NCBI GenBank assembly: GCA_000828075.3 | Contig: JXCB02000027.1 | Coordinates: forward strand, 595,905 to 659,904 | Source: Tolypothrix campylonemoides VB511288 | GTDB taxonomy: Bacteria; Cyanobacteriota; Cyanobacteriia; Cyanobacteriales; Nostocaceae | Direction of reading: 5' to 3' | Length of the DNA stretch: 64,000 nt | In this document: positions 28,151-37,206 of the stretch, in pieces | Layout of the letters: each line of letters begins with the position of its first letter | How positions within the stretch are numbered: the first letter of the stretch is position 1 | Notes under the pieces: model-generated | What the model was told of the DNA's origin: nothing | Database searches by the model: none | The model's input: the letters and a program-made list of their open reading frames with translations, nothing else | Made by a program: the position numbers and the translations under genes

Positions 28151-28280
28151 TCGGCAGAATAAAAGAACAATAATGTCTATTGCTACCAAAGAATAACGGG
28201 AGCGTGAGAACCCCTGTATGGCTTTAGCCTACATTGGAACATCTTTTAAGAATCCTCATGCATTTATGTCAAGGAGTACG

Positions 28281-28973
28281 TCAACCAACGGTAGCAGGGG
28301 CTTTTGCTAACTTACCGTCTTCCATATAAACAATGCGATCGGCTATATCCAAAATGCGGTTGTCGTGAGTCACCAACAAAATGGTACAATCTTGCTCTTT
28401 CGCTAGGTTATGCATCAGATTCACCACATCTCGACCTGACTTACTATCAAGGGCGGCGGTAGGTTCGTCTGCGAGAACAATTTTGGGTTGACTCACCAGC
28501 GCACGGGCTATAGCCACCCGTTGTTTTTGTCCCCCCGACAGGTCATCCGGGTAGTAATTGAGACGATGCCCTAATCCTACCAAATCTAGCATTTCGGCTG
28601 AGCGTTTTTTCATCTGTTCAGGAGTCACACTCTTGTGCAGTTCCAAGCCCATCCTGACGTTTTGCAGTGCTGTTAAGCTACCATGCAGGTTGTGTGCTTG
28701 GAAAATATAGCCGTGATTACGTCGCGCTAGTGTGAGTTGTGCTGCACTTGCACCACACAGTTCTTGTCCTAATACGCGCAAACTGCCTTCCTGGGCTGAA
28801 CGTAACCCACCTACTAAGGTCAGAAGTGTGGTTTTACCAGAACCAGACGGACCTGTCATAATAATAATTTCACCGGCGTTTATCTCCAAGTTGATGTCAA
28901 ATAGCACTTGTTTGCGCAGTTGACCTTTACCAAAGTAGTGGTTGAGATTTTGAACAGATATGACAGATTGCAT
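28281..28973 (-). CDS. devA: DevA-type ABC exporter ATPase
   Basis: 230 residues from ATG 28973. Walker A GPSGSGKTT, signature LSGGQKQR, Walker B IVLADEPTAALDSKSG and switch His in LLVTHDNRI are intact. The MacB/LolD-like DevA group works with the DevC permease and DevB fusion protein to export glycolipids or other envelope molecules. It follows devC on the same strand after 91 bases that include a run of TAATGAC heptamers, and an in-frame ATG at 28979 lies in those repeats. It is the only DevA-like ATPase in the window, so it may also serve the second devBC pair. Confidence 0.85.
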   Translation of the reverse strand: MQSVISVQNLNHYFGKGQLRKQVLFDINLEINAGEIIIMTGPSGSGKTTLLTLVGGLRSAQEGSLRVLGQELCGASAAQLTLARRNHGYIFQAHNLHGSLTALQNVRMGLELHKSVTPEQMKKRSAEMLDLVGLGHRLNYYPDDLSGGQKQRVAIARALVSQPKIVLADEPTAALDSKSGRDVVNLMHNLAKEQDCTILLVTHDNRILDIADRIVYMEDGKLAKAPATVG

Positions 28974-29020
28974 AGTCATTAGTCATTAGTCATTAGTCAT
29001 TAGTCATCAGTCATTAATCA
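28974..29020. repeat. TAATGAC heptamer repeats upstream of devA
   Basis: About six GTCATTA units in tandem lie directly before the devA start, inside the devC-devA spacer. They probably separate devA translation from that of devC. Confidence 0.65.
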
Positions 29021-29064
29021 TTAGTTACTCTGTGAGTCCGATGTGTCCTCTGTAGAACATGAGT

Positions 29065-30258
29065 TTAGAACATATCGGCGGGGTCAGCAGATTGGACTTT
29101 GCGGGTAGCAATTGCACCAGAAATCATACACATGATTATGGTCAATACTTGTACCTGAATTGCTCTTGCCAAGGTCATGATCACTGGTAAGTTAGTGGCG
29201 TTCCGCGTCATGGCGTACAGTCCAAAGGATACGGTGACTCCTGGTAAAAAGCCTAACACCGCCATAATGATTGCTTCTTCAAATACCACTCCTAGCAAGT
29301 AGGCATTGCGATACCCCATTGCTTTGAAGGTGGCGTATTCTTTCATGTGAGCATTGACATCGGTGGAAAGGACTTGATAGACGATAATCACCCCCACCAT
29401 AAAGCCCATTGCTACACCCAAGCTAAAAATAAAGCCGATCGCAGTGTTTGTTTGCCAATAGTTCTTTTCAAATTCAACAAATTCCTCTTTTGTCAAGACT
29501 TTGACATCATTCTTATCTGCTAAATGGGATTTTAAGGCAGTTGCCACTTGTTTTGGGTCATACCCTGGTTGCAGTTGAATCAAAGCCAGATTCACAGCCC
29601 CAGGTTCTTGTCTGGGAAATACGCGCAAAAAGTTCTGGTCGCTGGTGATTAAGGTACCATCAGCTATAAAGGAAGCTCCGACTTTAAATAAGCCATTAAT
29701 AGTAATTGTCCGCCGTCCTATTTCAGTGGTGGCAGGTTTCCCCTGCTCAATTTGGGTAAATACGTTGCCATACTCTCCTCTAGAACCACTGTCAAATAAC
29801 ATCGTATCTGGCATCTTAATGGCGTTTAATTGGCTATTCACCTCTGGTAAATTAAACGCTGGTTTATCGGGATTAATCCCGATAACGAGTATGCCAGTCT
29901 GTTTACGCGTTTGAGGATTCTTCCAATCGATAAAGCCAAGATACATTCCCTCTGCTGACTTCACCCCCGGTATATCCATTGACTGCAATAGTCGTCGCCG
30001 AGAAAATGTAGACAAATATGCCAGGTTACGTGCTTGGGGACTGATGAGAAAAATGTCTGCCTCCATGCTGCGATGGAGTCTGGTGTTGCTGTCAAACAGG
30101 GCAGTCTGAAATCCCAGCTGCATGAACATCAGAACATCGGCAAAGGCAATGCCTGATAATGCTACCAAAAAACGGCTTTTCTGGTGACTCAGTTGCAGCC
30201 ATCCTAATGGTGTTCGCCGTCGCAGTTGCTGAATTTGCTGGAAAATAAGTCCAATCAC
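29065..30258 (-). CDS. devC: DevC-type ABC exporter permease
   Basis: 397 residues. An N-terminal helix (SRFLVALSGIAFADVLMFMQ, about 28-47), a large periplasmic MacB-like domain, then three helices near the C-terminus (about 275-390). The family segments YQVLSTDVNAHMKEYATFKAMGY and GAIATRKVQSADPADMF are present. It overlaps devB by four bases (ATGA) and precedes devA. A close paralogue is encoded at 35344-36519, and most of the sequence aligns by eye. Confidence 0.88.
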   Translation of the reverse strand: MIGLIFQQIQQLRRRTPLGWLQLSHQKSRFLVALSGIAFADVLMFMQLGFQTALFDSNTRLHRSMEADIFLISPQARNLAYLSTFSRRRLLQSMDIPGVKSAEGMYLGFIDWKNPQTRKQTGILVIGINPDKPAFNLPEVNSQLNAIKMPDTMLFDSGSRGEYGNVFTQIEQGKPATTEIGRRTITINGLFKVGASFIADGTLITSDQNFLRVFPRQEPGAVNLALIQLQPGYDPKQVATALKSHLADKNDVKVLTKEEFVEFEKNYWQTNTAIGFIFSLGVAMGFMVGVIIVYQVLSTDVNAHMKEYATFKAMGYRNAYLLGVVFEEAIIMAVLGFLPGVTVSFGLYAMTRNATNLPVIMTLARAIQVQVLTIIMCMISGAIATRKVQSADPADMF

Positions 30259-31565
30259 AGTTCAATTACCGCCCTTACTTGCAAATTGGAGAATCTGGCA
30301 GATTTCTGACTGGATGGCTCATCAAGTCGTACATGGACTTCCACAACTCTGGAATCAATGTTGCTTGTGGGGTCGCTGTTAATAATATTCTGCCGTTGCA
30401 CTTGCATCCCCAAACGATCCACAGTTCCCACCAATTGATCAGGTAGGGACTCACTCTGTAGCTGCACTCGTTGCCCTAAACGCACTTTGTTAATATCACT
30501 TTGGTAAACTTCTGCCACTGCATACATCTGACTAATTTGCCCAACCTCTGCAATACCGTCAGTTGTGGACACCAATTCTCCAGGACGGGTATTAATTTTG
30601 AGGACTTGACCATCTTGGGGCGATCGCACAAAAGCAAGTCTGAGATTTGCCTCTGCTCTTTTTACGGCTGCTTTCGCACGATTGACTTCTGCTTGGGCTG
30701 CTTCTACATCCACAGAACGGACTTCCGCAATTTTATTTAACGTCGCCCTGCCTTCTGCTATTTCTTGTTCTCGGGATGCTTCGATGCGTCTGAGGTTGGC
30801 TCGTGCTTCTGCTATTTGTTGTTCTCGGGATGTTTCGATGCGTCTAAGGTTGGCTCGTGCTTGTGCTATTTGTTGCTGCGCTGTCGTCAGAGTCAAGCGC
30901 TTGCTATCCTGGAACGAAGCAGAAATCGCCCCTTGTTGATAAAGTGTTTGATAGCGTCGGTATTCTGCTAAGGCATTGTTTAGCTGTGCCTCCAGTTGAC
31001 CAATCGTTGCTTTTTGTGCCTCGATTTCCGTATCTCTTTCTGCCTCTAACCGAGCAAGGGTTGCTTTTTGCGCTTGAACTTCTGTGTCTTGTTCTGCTTG
31101 AAGGCGGGCAATAGCTGCTTTTTGCGCTGCTATTTCTCCCTGTTTGGCACCTGCTTTTACCTGAGCCAGATTTGCCTGGGCGATTCGTACTTGCTCTTGT
31201 GCTTCTGCTAGTGCTGCGGCAAGGCGATCGCGACTGTCCAAAATCGCAATCATCTGTCCTTCCTTCACCTGGCTTCCTTCCCGGACCAGCAATTTTTCAA
31301 CTCGATTCCCTTCTTGTGATGCTGGCGCAGAAAGCTTAATGATTTCTCCCTTTGGTTCCAAGCGTCCCAGTGCTGTCACCGTTTTGACTTGTACTACTGG
31401 AATCGCCTGCTTCTTTACTGCTTCAGCATTGGAGTTTCGGGTTCTATTTACCGTGTAAATACCGACTCCCCCTGCTGTTATAGTTGCCAGTACAGCCATG
31501 AGAAGAGGTGGACGTAAAATCGGTTTGAGAGGAGATGGACCCTCGAAATTAGAGTTTTCAAGCAT
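30255..31565 (-). CDS. devB: DevB-type HlyD-like membrane fusion protein
   Basis: 436 residues. One N-terminal membrane helix (about 18-36), then a lipoyl half-domain (VTALGRLEPKGEIIKLSAP), a long coiled-coil hairpin (about 115-300) containing internal repeats such as KATIARLEAERDTE and ANLRRIETSREQQIAEA, the second lipoyl half (VRSPQDGQVLKINTRPGEL) and a beta-barrel domain. It links DevC to a TolC-type outer-membrane channel. First gene of devBCA; TetR-type palindromes lie 24 to 94 bases upstream. Confidence 0.88.
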   Translation of the reverse strand: MLENSNFEGPSPLKPILRPPLLMAVLATITAGGVGIYTVNRTRNSNAEAVKKQAIPVVQVKTVTALGRLEPKGEIIKLSAPASQEGNRVEKLLVREGSQVKEGQMIAILDSRDRLAAALAEAQEQVRIAQANLAQVKAGAKQGEIAAQKAAIARLQAEQDTEVQAQKATLARLEAERDTEIEAQKATIGQLEAQLNNALAEYRRYQTLYQQGAISASFQDSKRLTLTTAQQQIAQARANLRRIETSREQQIAEARANLRRIEASREQEIAEGRATLNKIAEVRSVDVEAAQAEVNRAKAAVKRAEANLRLAFVRSPQDGQVLKINTRPGELVSTTDGIAEVGQISQMYAVAEVYQSDINKVRLGQRVQLQSESLPDQLVGTVDRLGMQVQRQNIINSDPTSNIDSRVVEVHVRLDEPSSQKSARFSNLQVRAVIEL

Positions 31566-31588
31566 AGTCTGCTACCATTGGGTGTAAA

Positions 31589-31603
31589 ACTAAACCGTTT
31601 AGT
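31589..31603. promoter_or_regulatory. palindrome ACTAAAC-C-GTTTAGT upstream of devB
   Basis: A perfect 7+1+7 palindrome that starts 24 bases before the devB start codon. It shares the ACTAAAC half-site with the sites at 31640-31659 and 33992-34011, next to two TetR genes. Confidence 0.55.
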
Positions 31604-31639
31604 CTTATTTCATCTTATTTAGTCTTATAATATATCTAA

Positions 31640-31659
31640 ACTAAACTGAATAGTTTAGT
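31640..31659. promoter_or_regulatory. palindrome ACTAAACT-GAAT-AGTTTAGT, likely TetR operator
   Basis: A perfect 8+4+8 palindrome, 75 bases upstream of devB. The promoter of the second devBC pair carries ACTAAACTGTATAGTTTATT, the same site with one changed arm base. TetR dimers typically bind such sites. Confidence 0.6.
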
Positions 31660-32131
31660 ATATTCCTAGCAGTTTTCATTTGCACATATCAGGGCACAAG
31701 AATTATCTTGCTGGTGCTTTGGTGCAGGTTGTCATCACTTAGAAACTGCTTGTCTTGGGTACACCCTAGCCACATACGTTATCTGAACCAGGGTAGTGAA
31801 ACCATACACCTTAAGTAGCATTTTAGGCAAAGGTTTCAGCTTAATAGTGTTAAAAATAAAAAAAAGAATGAAACTCAAAAAGATTATGCAAGTCTAAACT
31901 TATAGTGAAATTGTTCTGTTTGAATTTATAAATTTGTGCTTTCTGTACAGGAGTTGCACGCTTTAGGTCCGGAAGCCGTAGAACATATTGTGAACTCCCT
32001 TTAAGTAATAATTAATACTCAATTTTATCTATCTAAAGAAAGATTTATTAAAGGTGCATTTTATGTTATTGAGTTCCCAAAAATCAAGGAATTTATCGAT
32101 AAGATTGTTTATACAACAGTATATTTGAAAA
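31660..32131. other. AT-rich intergenic region between divergent devB and tetR
   Basis: No further gene or palindrome is evident between the operator at 31640-31659 and the tetR start at 32132. The start codon follows an AT-rich stretch without a clear ribosome site. Confidence 0.4.
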
Positions 32132-32749
32132 ATGGTACGTGAAAGAGCCACTGAAGTTGAGCGCGACAGTTCATTAGATAAAGTTGAACAAATTTTACAA
32201 GGGGCGATGCATGAATTTCTCCTGCATGGCTACGCTGGAACTAGCATGGATAGGATAGCGGCGTGTGCTGGAGTTTCTAAAGCTACAGTTTACAGCCACT
32301 TTCAAGATAAACAAGGACTTTTTAAGGTGCTGGTAGAAAAACTAGCTCAAGAACGATTTCATTCCGTCTTTGGTGCAGATCGGCTTGAGGGAGACCCGAA
32401 AATTGTCCTGCGGCGATTGGTAACAAAAGCATTGAATGAAATGCTCAAAGATGAAGAGTTTCGTGCGTTTAAGCGAGTGGTGATTGGCGAGTCTGGTCGT
32501 TTTCCTGAGTTAGCCCAGTTATGTATCGTATGCTTGATTAAACCGGCGATTGAGACTCTCAGTCAGTACCTAGCTTGTCACCCTGAACTCAACATACCTG
32601 ATTCTGAGGCAACGGCACGAATTCTTCTTGGGTCATTGGTTCATTTTGTCATGACTCAGGAGATGATGAACGGTAAGGAAATTATTCCGATGGAGAGCGA
32701 TCGCTTAATTGATGCTTTGATACACTTGATTCTCAAGTCAGCTGAATGA
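32132..32749 (+). CDS. TetR/AcrR family regulator
   Basis: 205 residues. The N-terminal helix-turn-helix is clear (AMHEFLLHGYAGTSMDRIAA then AGVSKATVYSHFQDKQGLF, about 25-72). The C-terminal all-helical domain, with VIGESGRFPELAQL and MESDRLIDALIHLIL, resembles the second TetR of this locus. It lies between the two devBC sets and is divergent from the first. It probably represses one or both exporters through the ACTAAACT palindromes. Confidence 0.88.
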   Translation: MVRERATEVERDSSLDKVEQILQGAMHEFLLHGYAGTSMDRIAACAGVSKATVYSHFQDKQGLFKVLVEKLAQERFHSVFGADRLEGDPKIVLRRLVTKALNEMLKDEEFRAFKRVVIGESGRFPELAQLCIVCLIKPAIETLSQYLACHPELNIPDSEATARILLGSLVHFVMTQEMMNGKEIIPMESDRLIDALIHLILKSAE

Positions 32750-32974
32750 TATTCATTGTGGGAGCGACGCGATACAAACTGTGCAGCTTCACTTACCTCT
32801 TGGCGTCCTAGCCCACAAGCATACAGCTAGCTGCGCGTCTTAGGCGTCTAAAGCCCTGAGCGCAAAGCACTCACTTCGGGTACGTGCTTGGCAGTTTGTT
32901 TAATAAATATTAACTAGATCTTGATAGAGAATTGCTATGATTCTTTCAACCATGTATATATAAAAATACCATCC

Positions 32975-33841
32975 TCAAGTAAGTTCACCATCACGAGCAA
33001 TGATTTCGATCACCTCGCTGCGGGTGAGTTGATTTTTAGCGGCGATCGCAGCTAATTTTTCCCAAGCTGTATCTGTGAGTCTCATAGATCTTAAACGTTT
33101 CGGCTCAGAATCGTAGTCTCGCTCAAATTTACCAGAATCCTTACGGTTGCGCCGACGAGATTTTTGCTTTGTGCCTGAGTACTGAGGAGCGCTTATATGT
33201 TTTACACTCTGATTAATAGTCTGATTAATAGTTAACAGGTAAATCAAGTTGTCAATCAGGCGATCGCGCTCCATTGGTAGAATCTCATTGCCATGCAGTA
33301 TTTCCTGAATCAGGATGAAATGTACTAACGTCCCCATAAACACTCGCGCCGCGACTTCTGGATCAGGTAGGTTGAGTTCAGTACGAGACGCAAGGAATTG
33401 ACACAAATCCTCCAAAAATGATTTTTCAAGGTTCAGAACAAAGGCTCGCGCTAACTCCGGAAAACGTTCAGACTCACCAATTATCAAGCGAATTAATCCT
33501 AACACCTGTTTGTCAGCTATAGAGTTGTCTAGCATACAAAATGCTAAATGGCGTAGGATTGTAGATGCTTCACCTTGCATCAATTTTGCTTTTTGAGGAT
33601 TAAATGCTGCGTAATACTTGGATACTATCAATTCCTGTATGAGAGCAGTAAACAGTCCTTCCTTGTCTTGAAAGTGATTGTAGACGGTTGTTTTAGACAC
33701 ACCTGCTGCTGCTCTCACCTGATCCATAGTTGTAGCAGCATAGCCATGTGCCAGAAATTCTTGCATTGCACCTGCCAGAATGGCATCCACTTTTTCATCT
33801 CTTGGCTTACGATCTAGATTATTTGTTTCTGTCTTTCTCAT
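32975..33841 (-). CDS. TetR/AcrR regulator with C-terminal ribbon-helix-helix-like domain
   Basis: 288 residues from ATG 33841. Residues about 15-65 are a TetR helix-turn-helix (GYAATTMDQVRAAAGVSKTT, VYNHFQDKEGLF). The ligand-type domain follows to about 205 with MERDRLIDNLIYLL as in the other TetR here. It then has a basic linker (KQKSRRRNRKDSGKF) and about 35 residues (MRLTDTAWEKLAAIAAKNQL then TRSEVIEIIAR) that read like a ribbon-helix-helix unit. A second DNA-binding domain at the C-terminus is unusual for TetR proteins. It is divergent from the second devBC pair. Confidence 0.82.
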   Translation of the reverse strand: MRKTETNNLDRKPRDEKVDAILAGAMQEFLAHGYAATTMDQVRAAAGVSKTTVYNHFQDKEGLFTALIQELIVSKYYAAFNPQKAKLMQGEASTILRHLAFCMLDNSIADKQVLGLIRLIIGESERFPELARAFVLNLEKSFLEDLCQFLASRTELNLPDPEVAARVFMGTLVHFILIQEILHGNEILPMERDRLIDNLIYLLTINQTINQSVKHISAPQYSGTKQKSRRRNRKDSGKFERDYDSEPKRLRSMRLTDTAWEKLAAIAAKNQLTRSEVIEIIARDGELT

Positions 33842-33991
33842 TTTTCGGTTCTTCCTTACCAGGTTATAGCTATAAGGTTGGCTGTAGGGACACAACAATT
33901 GTTCCCTAACACGGGTGTATGACACCAAGCACTATGAGTGAAAATCTTTCTTGACATAGTTGTACTGTACCGTCTAGTTTAGAATAAACAA

Positions 33992-34011
33992 ACTAAACTG
34001 TATAGTTTATT
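33992..34011. promoter_or_regulatory. TetR-type operator at the second devBC promoter
   Basis: ACTAAACT-GTAT-AGTTTATT is an 8+4+8 palindrome with one mismatch, the same as the site at 31640-31659. A further AGTTTAG half-site lies at 33976-33982. It ends one base before the upstream ATG (34013) of the devB-like gene, which leaves no room for a ribosome site there. Confidence 0.6.
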
Positions 34012-34042
34012 TATGTCCCAATTGAATCAGGAGGCACATAGG

Positions 34043-35347
34043 GTGCGCGATGCAACAGCTAACGATTCTGCATCCTTTAAGCATAGCCGTCGCCCACTGA
34101 TGATACTGGCAATTGCTACAGCTTTTGTTGTTGCTCTTGTGACAACTTACAGATTTTGGGGATTACAGTCACAGCAATCTAGTGTGAGGCAAACATCTAA
34201 GGTTAGCATCCCCAAAGTCATAAAAGTAGTTGCTTTAGGAAGACTAGAGCCACAGGGAGAGATCATTAAAGTTTCAGCTCCGACATCGAGTCAACAGAAT
34301 CGAGTTAAGCAATTGTTAGTCAAGGAGGGGCAAGAGGTAATAGCAGGGCAAGTGATTGCCATTCTTGATAGCAAAGACCGCCTTGAAGCTGCTGTCATGA
34401 AAGCACAACAACAAGTCAGAGTCAAGCAAGCAAACCTGAAGAAGATTCAAGCAGGTGCAAAACGCGGTGAAATTGCCGCACAACAAGCTCAAATTGAGCG
34501 ATTGAAGGCGCAGTGGCAAGGTGACAAGACAGCGCAAGCAGAAGCGATCGCCCGACTGAAAGCGCAGTGGGAAGGCGACAAGATAGCGCAACAGGCAACT
34601 ATGAGAAAACTAACAGCTCAACTCAACAATGCTCAAGCCGAATACAAGCGCTATCAGCAGTTATATTCTCAAGGTGCAATTTCTCTATCTTCATTTGACA
34701 GTAAGCGCCTGAGTTTAGACACTGCAACACAGCAAGTCACAGAAGCTCAAGCAGTCCTTAGCCGTATTGATGGTACGAGTAGCAGGCAAATCAGCGAGGC
34801 TCAAGCTGTTCTTGCGCGGATGAACGCGACTGGTAGCAAACAACTGGGCGAGGCTGAAGCGACACTCCAAAAAATAGCCGAGGTGCGTCCAGTGGATGTG
34901 GAAGTGGCAAAAGCAGAAGTTGATGATGCGATCGCCGAAGTGAATCAAGCTGCTAAAAATCTGGAACAAGCTTACGTGCGAACGCCTCAAGACGGACAAG
35001 TATTAGATATACATACACGTGCCGGTGAAGTGGTGTCAAGTAATGGCATCGTTGAAATTGGGCAAACCAGCCAAATGTATGTAGTTGCAGAAGTTTACCA
35101 GAGTGATATCAGTAAAGTCCGTCCAGGACAGCAGGTGCAAATAACTAGCGATGCTCTACCAGATGAGTTGCAAGGAACAGTTGATCGCATAGGCTTACAG
35201 GTGCGTCGCCAGAGTGTCGTTAATACTGATCCTAGTACGAATATTGACGCCAGAGTGGTTGAAGTTCATGTCCGACTAAATACAGCATCAAACCAGAAAG
35301 CTGCTCAGTTGACCAATTTGCAGGTTAAGACAGTGATTAAAATATGA
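34043..35347 (+). CDS. second DevB-type membrane fusion protein
   Basis: About 434 residues from GTG 34043, which has AGGAGG eight bases upstream; ATG 34013 would begin next to the operator with no ribosome site. The architecture matches the first DevB: one membrane helix (PLMILAIATAFVVALVTTY), VVALGRLEPQGEIIKVSAP, a long coiled coil with repeated LKAQWQGDK/LKAQWEGDK units, VRTPQDGQVLDIHTRAGEV, and a C-terminal barrel. It overlaps the following devC-like gene by four bases. No ATPase gene follows. Confidence 0.85.
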   Translation: MRDATANDSASFKHSRRPLMILAIATAFVVALVTTYRFWGLQSQQSSVRQTSKVSIPKVIKVVALGRLEPQGEIIKVSAPTSSQQNRVKQLLVKEGQEVIAGQVIAILDSKDRLEAAVMKAQQQVRVKQANLKKIQAGAKRGEIAAQQAQIERLKAQWQGDKTAQAEAIARLKAQWEGDKIAQQATMRKLTAQLNNAQAEYKRYQQLYSQGAISLSSFDSKRLSLDTATQQVTEAQAVLSRIDGTSSRQISEAQAVLARMNATGSKQLGEAEATLQKIAEVRPVDVEVAKAEVDDAIAEVNQAAKNLEQAYVRTPQDGQVLDIHTRAGEVVSSNGIVEIGQTSQMYVVAEVYQSDISKVRPGQQVQITSDALPDELQGTVDRIGLQVRRQSVVNTDPSTNIDARVVEVHVRLNTASNQKAAQLTNLQVKTVIKI

Positions 35348-36519
35348 TTGGATTCATACAACAGTTACAGCAACGAACACCTCTGGGATGGCTGCAACTG
35401 AGTCATGAAAAAAGCCGTCTGTTGGTAGCATTGTCAGGTATTGCCTTCGCTGATGTTCTGATATTCATGCAGCTTGGGTTTCAAAACGCACTGTATGACA
35501 GTAATACTCGCCTCAACAGAGTTTTGCATACAGATATTGTTTTAATCAGTCCCAAAGCTCGTAATATGCAAAATTTGTCAACATTTTCGCGGCGGCGACT
35601 GTACCAAGCATCCTCTATATCAGGAGTGAAATCAGCAGAAGCATTTTATCTAAGTATGATCACCTGGAAAAATCCCCAAACCCGTAGCGAAACATCAATT
35701 CAAGTTATTGGGGTTAATCCTGACCGACCAACTTTGCAGTTAAGCGAAGTGAATCAACAGTTAGATAAGATTAAGCTGCCGGATACTTTGTTATTTGACC
35801 ATGATTCTAAAGGAGATTATAAACAGACTATTGCCCAAATTGAACAAGGTAAAACTGTTACCACCGAAATAGAAAACCGCACCATCACTCTCGGTGGCTT
35901 ATTCAAGTTGGGAACTTCCTTTGGGGCTGATGGTAACTTGATTACCAGCGATCAGAATTTCTTACGGCTCTTTCCTGGACGACAAGCAGCCAGTATTAAT
36001 TTGGGTATGATTTATCTTGAACCAGGATATGACCCGAAACAGGTTGCAACAACATTACGAAGCTATTTACCAGATGATGTCAAAGTTCTGACCCATGAGG
36101 AATTTATCCAGTTTGAGGAAAACTACTGGCAGAAAGAAAGCCCCATCGGGTTTATCTTTGGTCTGGGCGTGTCGATGGGGTTTATGGTTGGCATCATTAT
36201 CGTTTATCAAGTTCTTTCCACTGATGTGAATGCTCACATCAAAGAATACGCTACCTTGAAGGCAATGGGGTATCACAATCTCTACTTTTTAGGAGTGATT
36301 TTTGAAGAGGCAGTTATTTTAGCATTTCTAGGCTTCATACCAGGAGCAGTAGTCCCATTAGGACTTTACCATCTCACCAGAAATGCCACAAATTTGCCGA
36401 TCTACATGACCTTAGCACGAGCCTTGTTTGTACTTGTGCTGACCATCGTTATGTGTCTCATTTCTGGAGCGATCGCCACCCGCAAACTTCAAGCTGCTGA
36501 CCCTGCTGATATGTTCTAA
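35344..36519 (+). CDS. second DevC-type permease
   Basis: 391 residues and clearly paralogous to the DevC at 29065-30258: RTPLGWLQLSHEKSRLLVAL at the start, YQVLSTDVNAHIKEYATLKA in the middle and GAIATRKLQAADPADMF at the end are shared nearly word for word. Four membrane helices are expected. It ends a two-gene devBC unit with no devA, so its ATPase must come from elsewhere, most simply the DevA at 28281. Confidence 0.87.
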   Translation: MIGFIQQLQQRTPLGWLQLSHEKSRLLVALSGIAFADVLIFMQLGFQNALYDSNTRLNRVLHTDIVLISPKARNMQNLSTFSRRRLYQASSISGVKSAEAFYLSMITWKNPQTRSETSIQVIGVNPDRPTLQLSEVNQQLDKIKLPDTLLFDHDSKGDYKQTIAQIEQGKTVTTEIENRTITLGGLFKLGTSFGADGNLITSDQNFLRLFPGRQAASINLGMIYLEPGYDPKQVATTLRSYLPDDVKVLTHEEFIQFEENYWQKESPIGFIFGLGVSMGFMVGIIIVYQVLSTDVNAHIKEYATLKAMGYHNLYFLGVIFEEAVILAFLGFIPGAVVPLGLYHLTRNATNLPIYMTLARALFVLVLTIVMCLISGAIATRKLQAADPADMF

Positions 36520-37023
36520 GCAACTGGAAACTAGTTAGTGGTGAGTAGAAAATTCAGCTATAACTATCAACTAACAAATACCAAATAACAACTAACAATT
36601 CCCTTCTGCCTTCTGCCCTCTGACTCGCAAGGGAGGGCTTGTTGGTTTGAGGCGAGATCCAATATTCTTGGAAAACTCCAGGCTCGAGTAGATATCAAAT
36701 CGCAGCCTGTAGCAGATAAACGCAGATGAAAACAGACAATTCTTGACCCACGATCACTCAAACATTCAAAATTCAAAATTCAAACTTAAAAAAAAAGAAA
36801 AAGGACACAAGCCCTAAATTCTATTTATGGAAAATGAAAAAAATGTTTTCCGCAAGGAGCGCAGCGCACTTGATACGGCGTCCTTGTTGTTTCAAGCCCC
36901 ACTCGCTACGCTCAAATTCAAAGTATGCCCTTTGGGCACGCTGCGCGAACAAAATGCAAAATTCAAAAATAAGGTTGGGTATCTGTTTTTCGGAACCATG
37001 CGATCGCCTATTACTCAACCTAA
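36520..37023. repeat. intergenic repeats after the second devBC pair
   Basis: Contains CTTCTGCC/CTCTGAC short repeats (36600-36625), tandem ATTCAAA heptamers (36765-36790) and a GCGCAGCGCACTTG/GGCACGCTGCGCG pair near 36860-36950. No gene is supported here. Confidence 0.5.
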
Positions 37024-37206
37024 GATACCCTCATGAAAGTGATTTACTGCCGTCCACAACCAAACTTTGTTTTTTTTGAAGCGATGAAGGTTTCTAGTTC
37101 ATCTAATTCTCCAACTTCTGGGATATCGTCATGCTTGCGGTACGTCGGGGAGTTTTTCGCCTATTTGTTTTAACCAATAAATTACGGTTATATGGTCAAC
37201 TCCTTT
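37024..37206 (-). pseudogene. IS1-family transposase relic with two frameshifts
   Basis: On the minus strand three consecutive pieces read GVDHITVIYWLKQIGEKLPD, then DDIPEVGELDELETFIASKK, then KNKVWLWTAVNHFHEGIL. Together they follow the order of IS1-type transposases of cyanobacteria. The frame breaks once near 37128 and once in the A/T homopolymer at 37069-37077. No stop-free transposase or terminal repeats remain. Confidence 0.65.
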
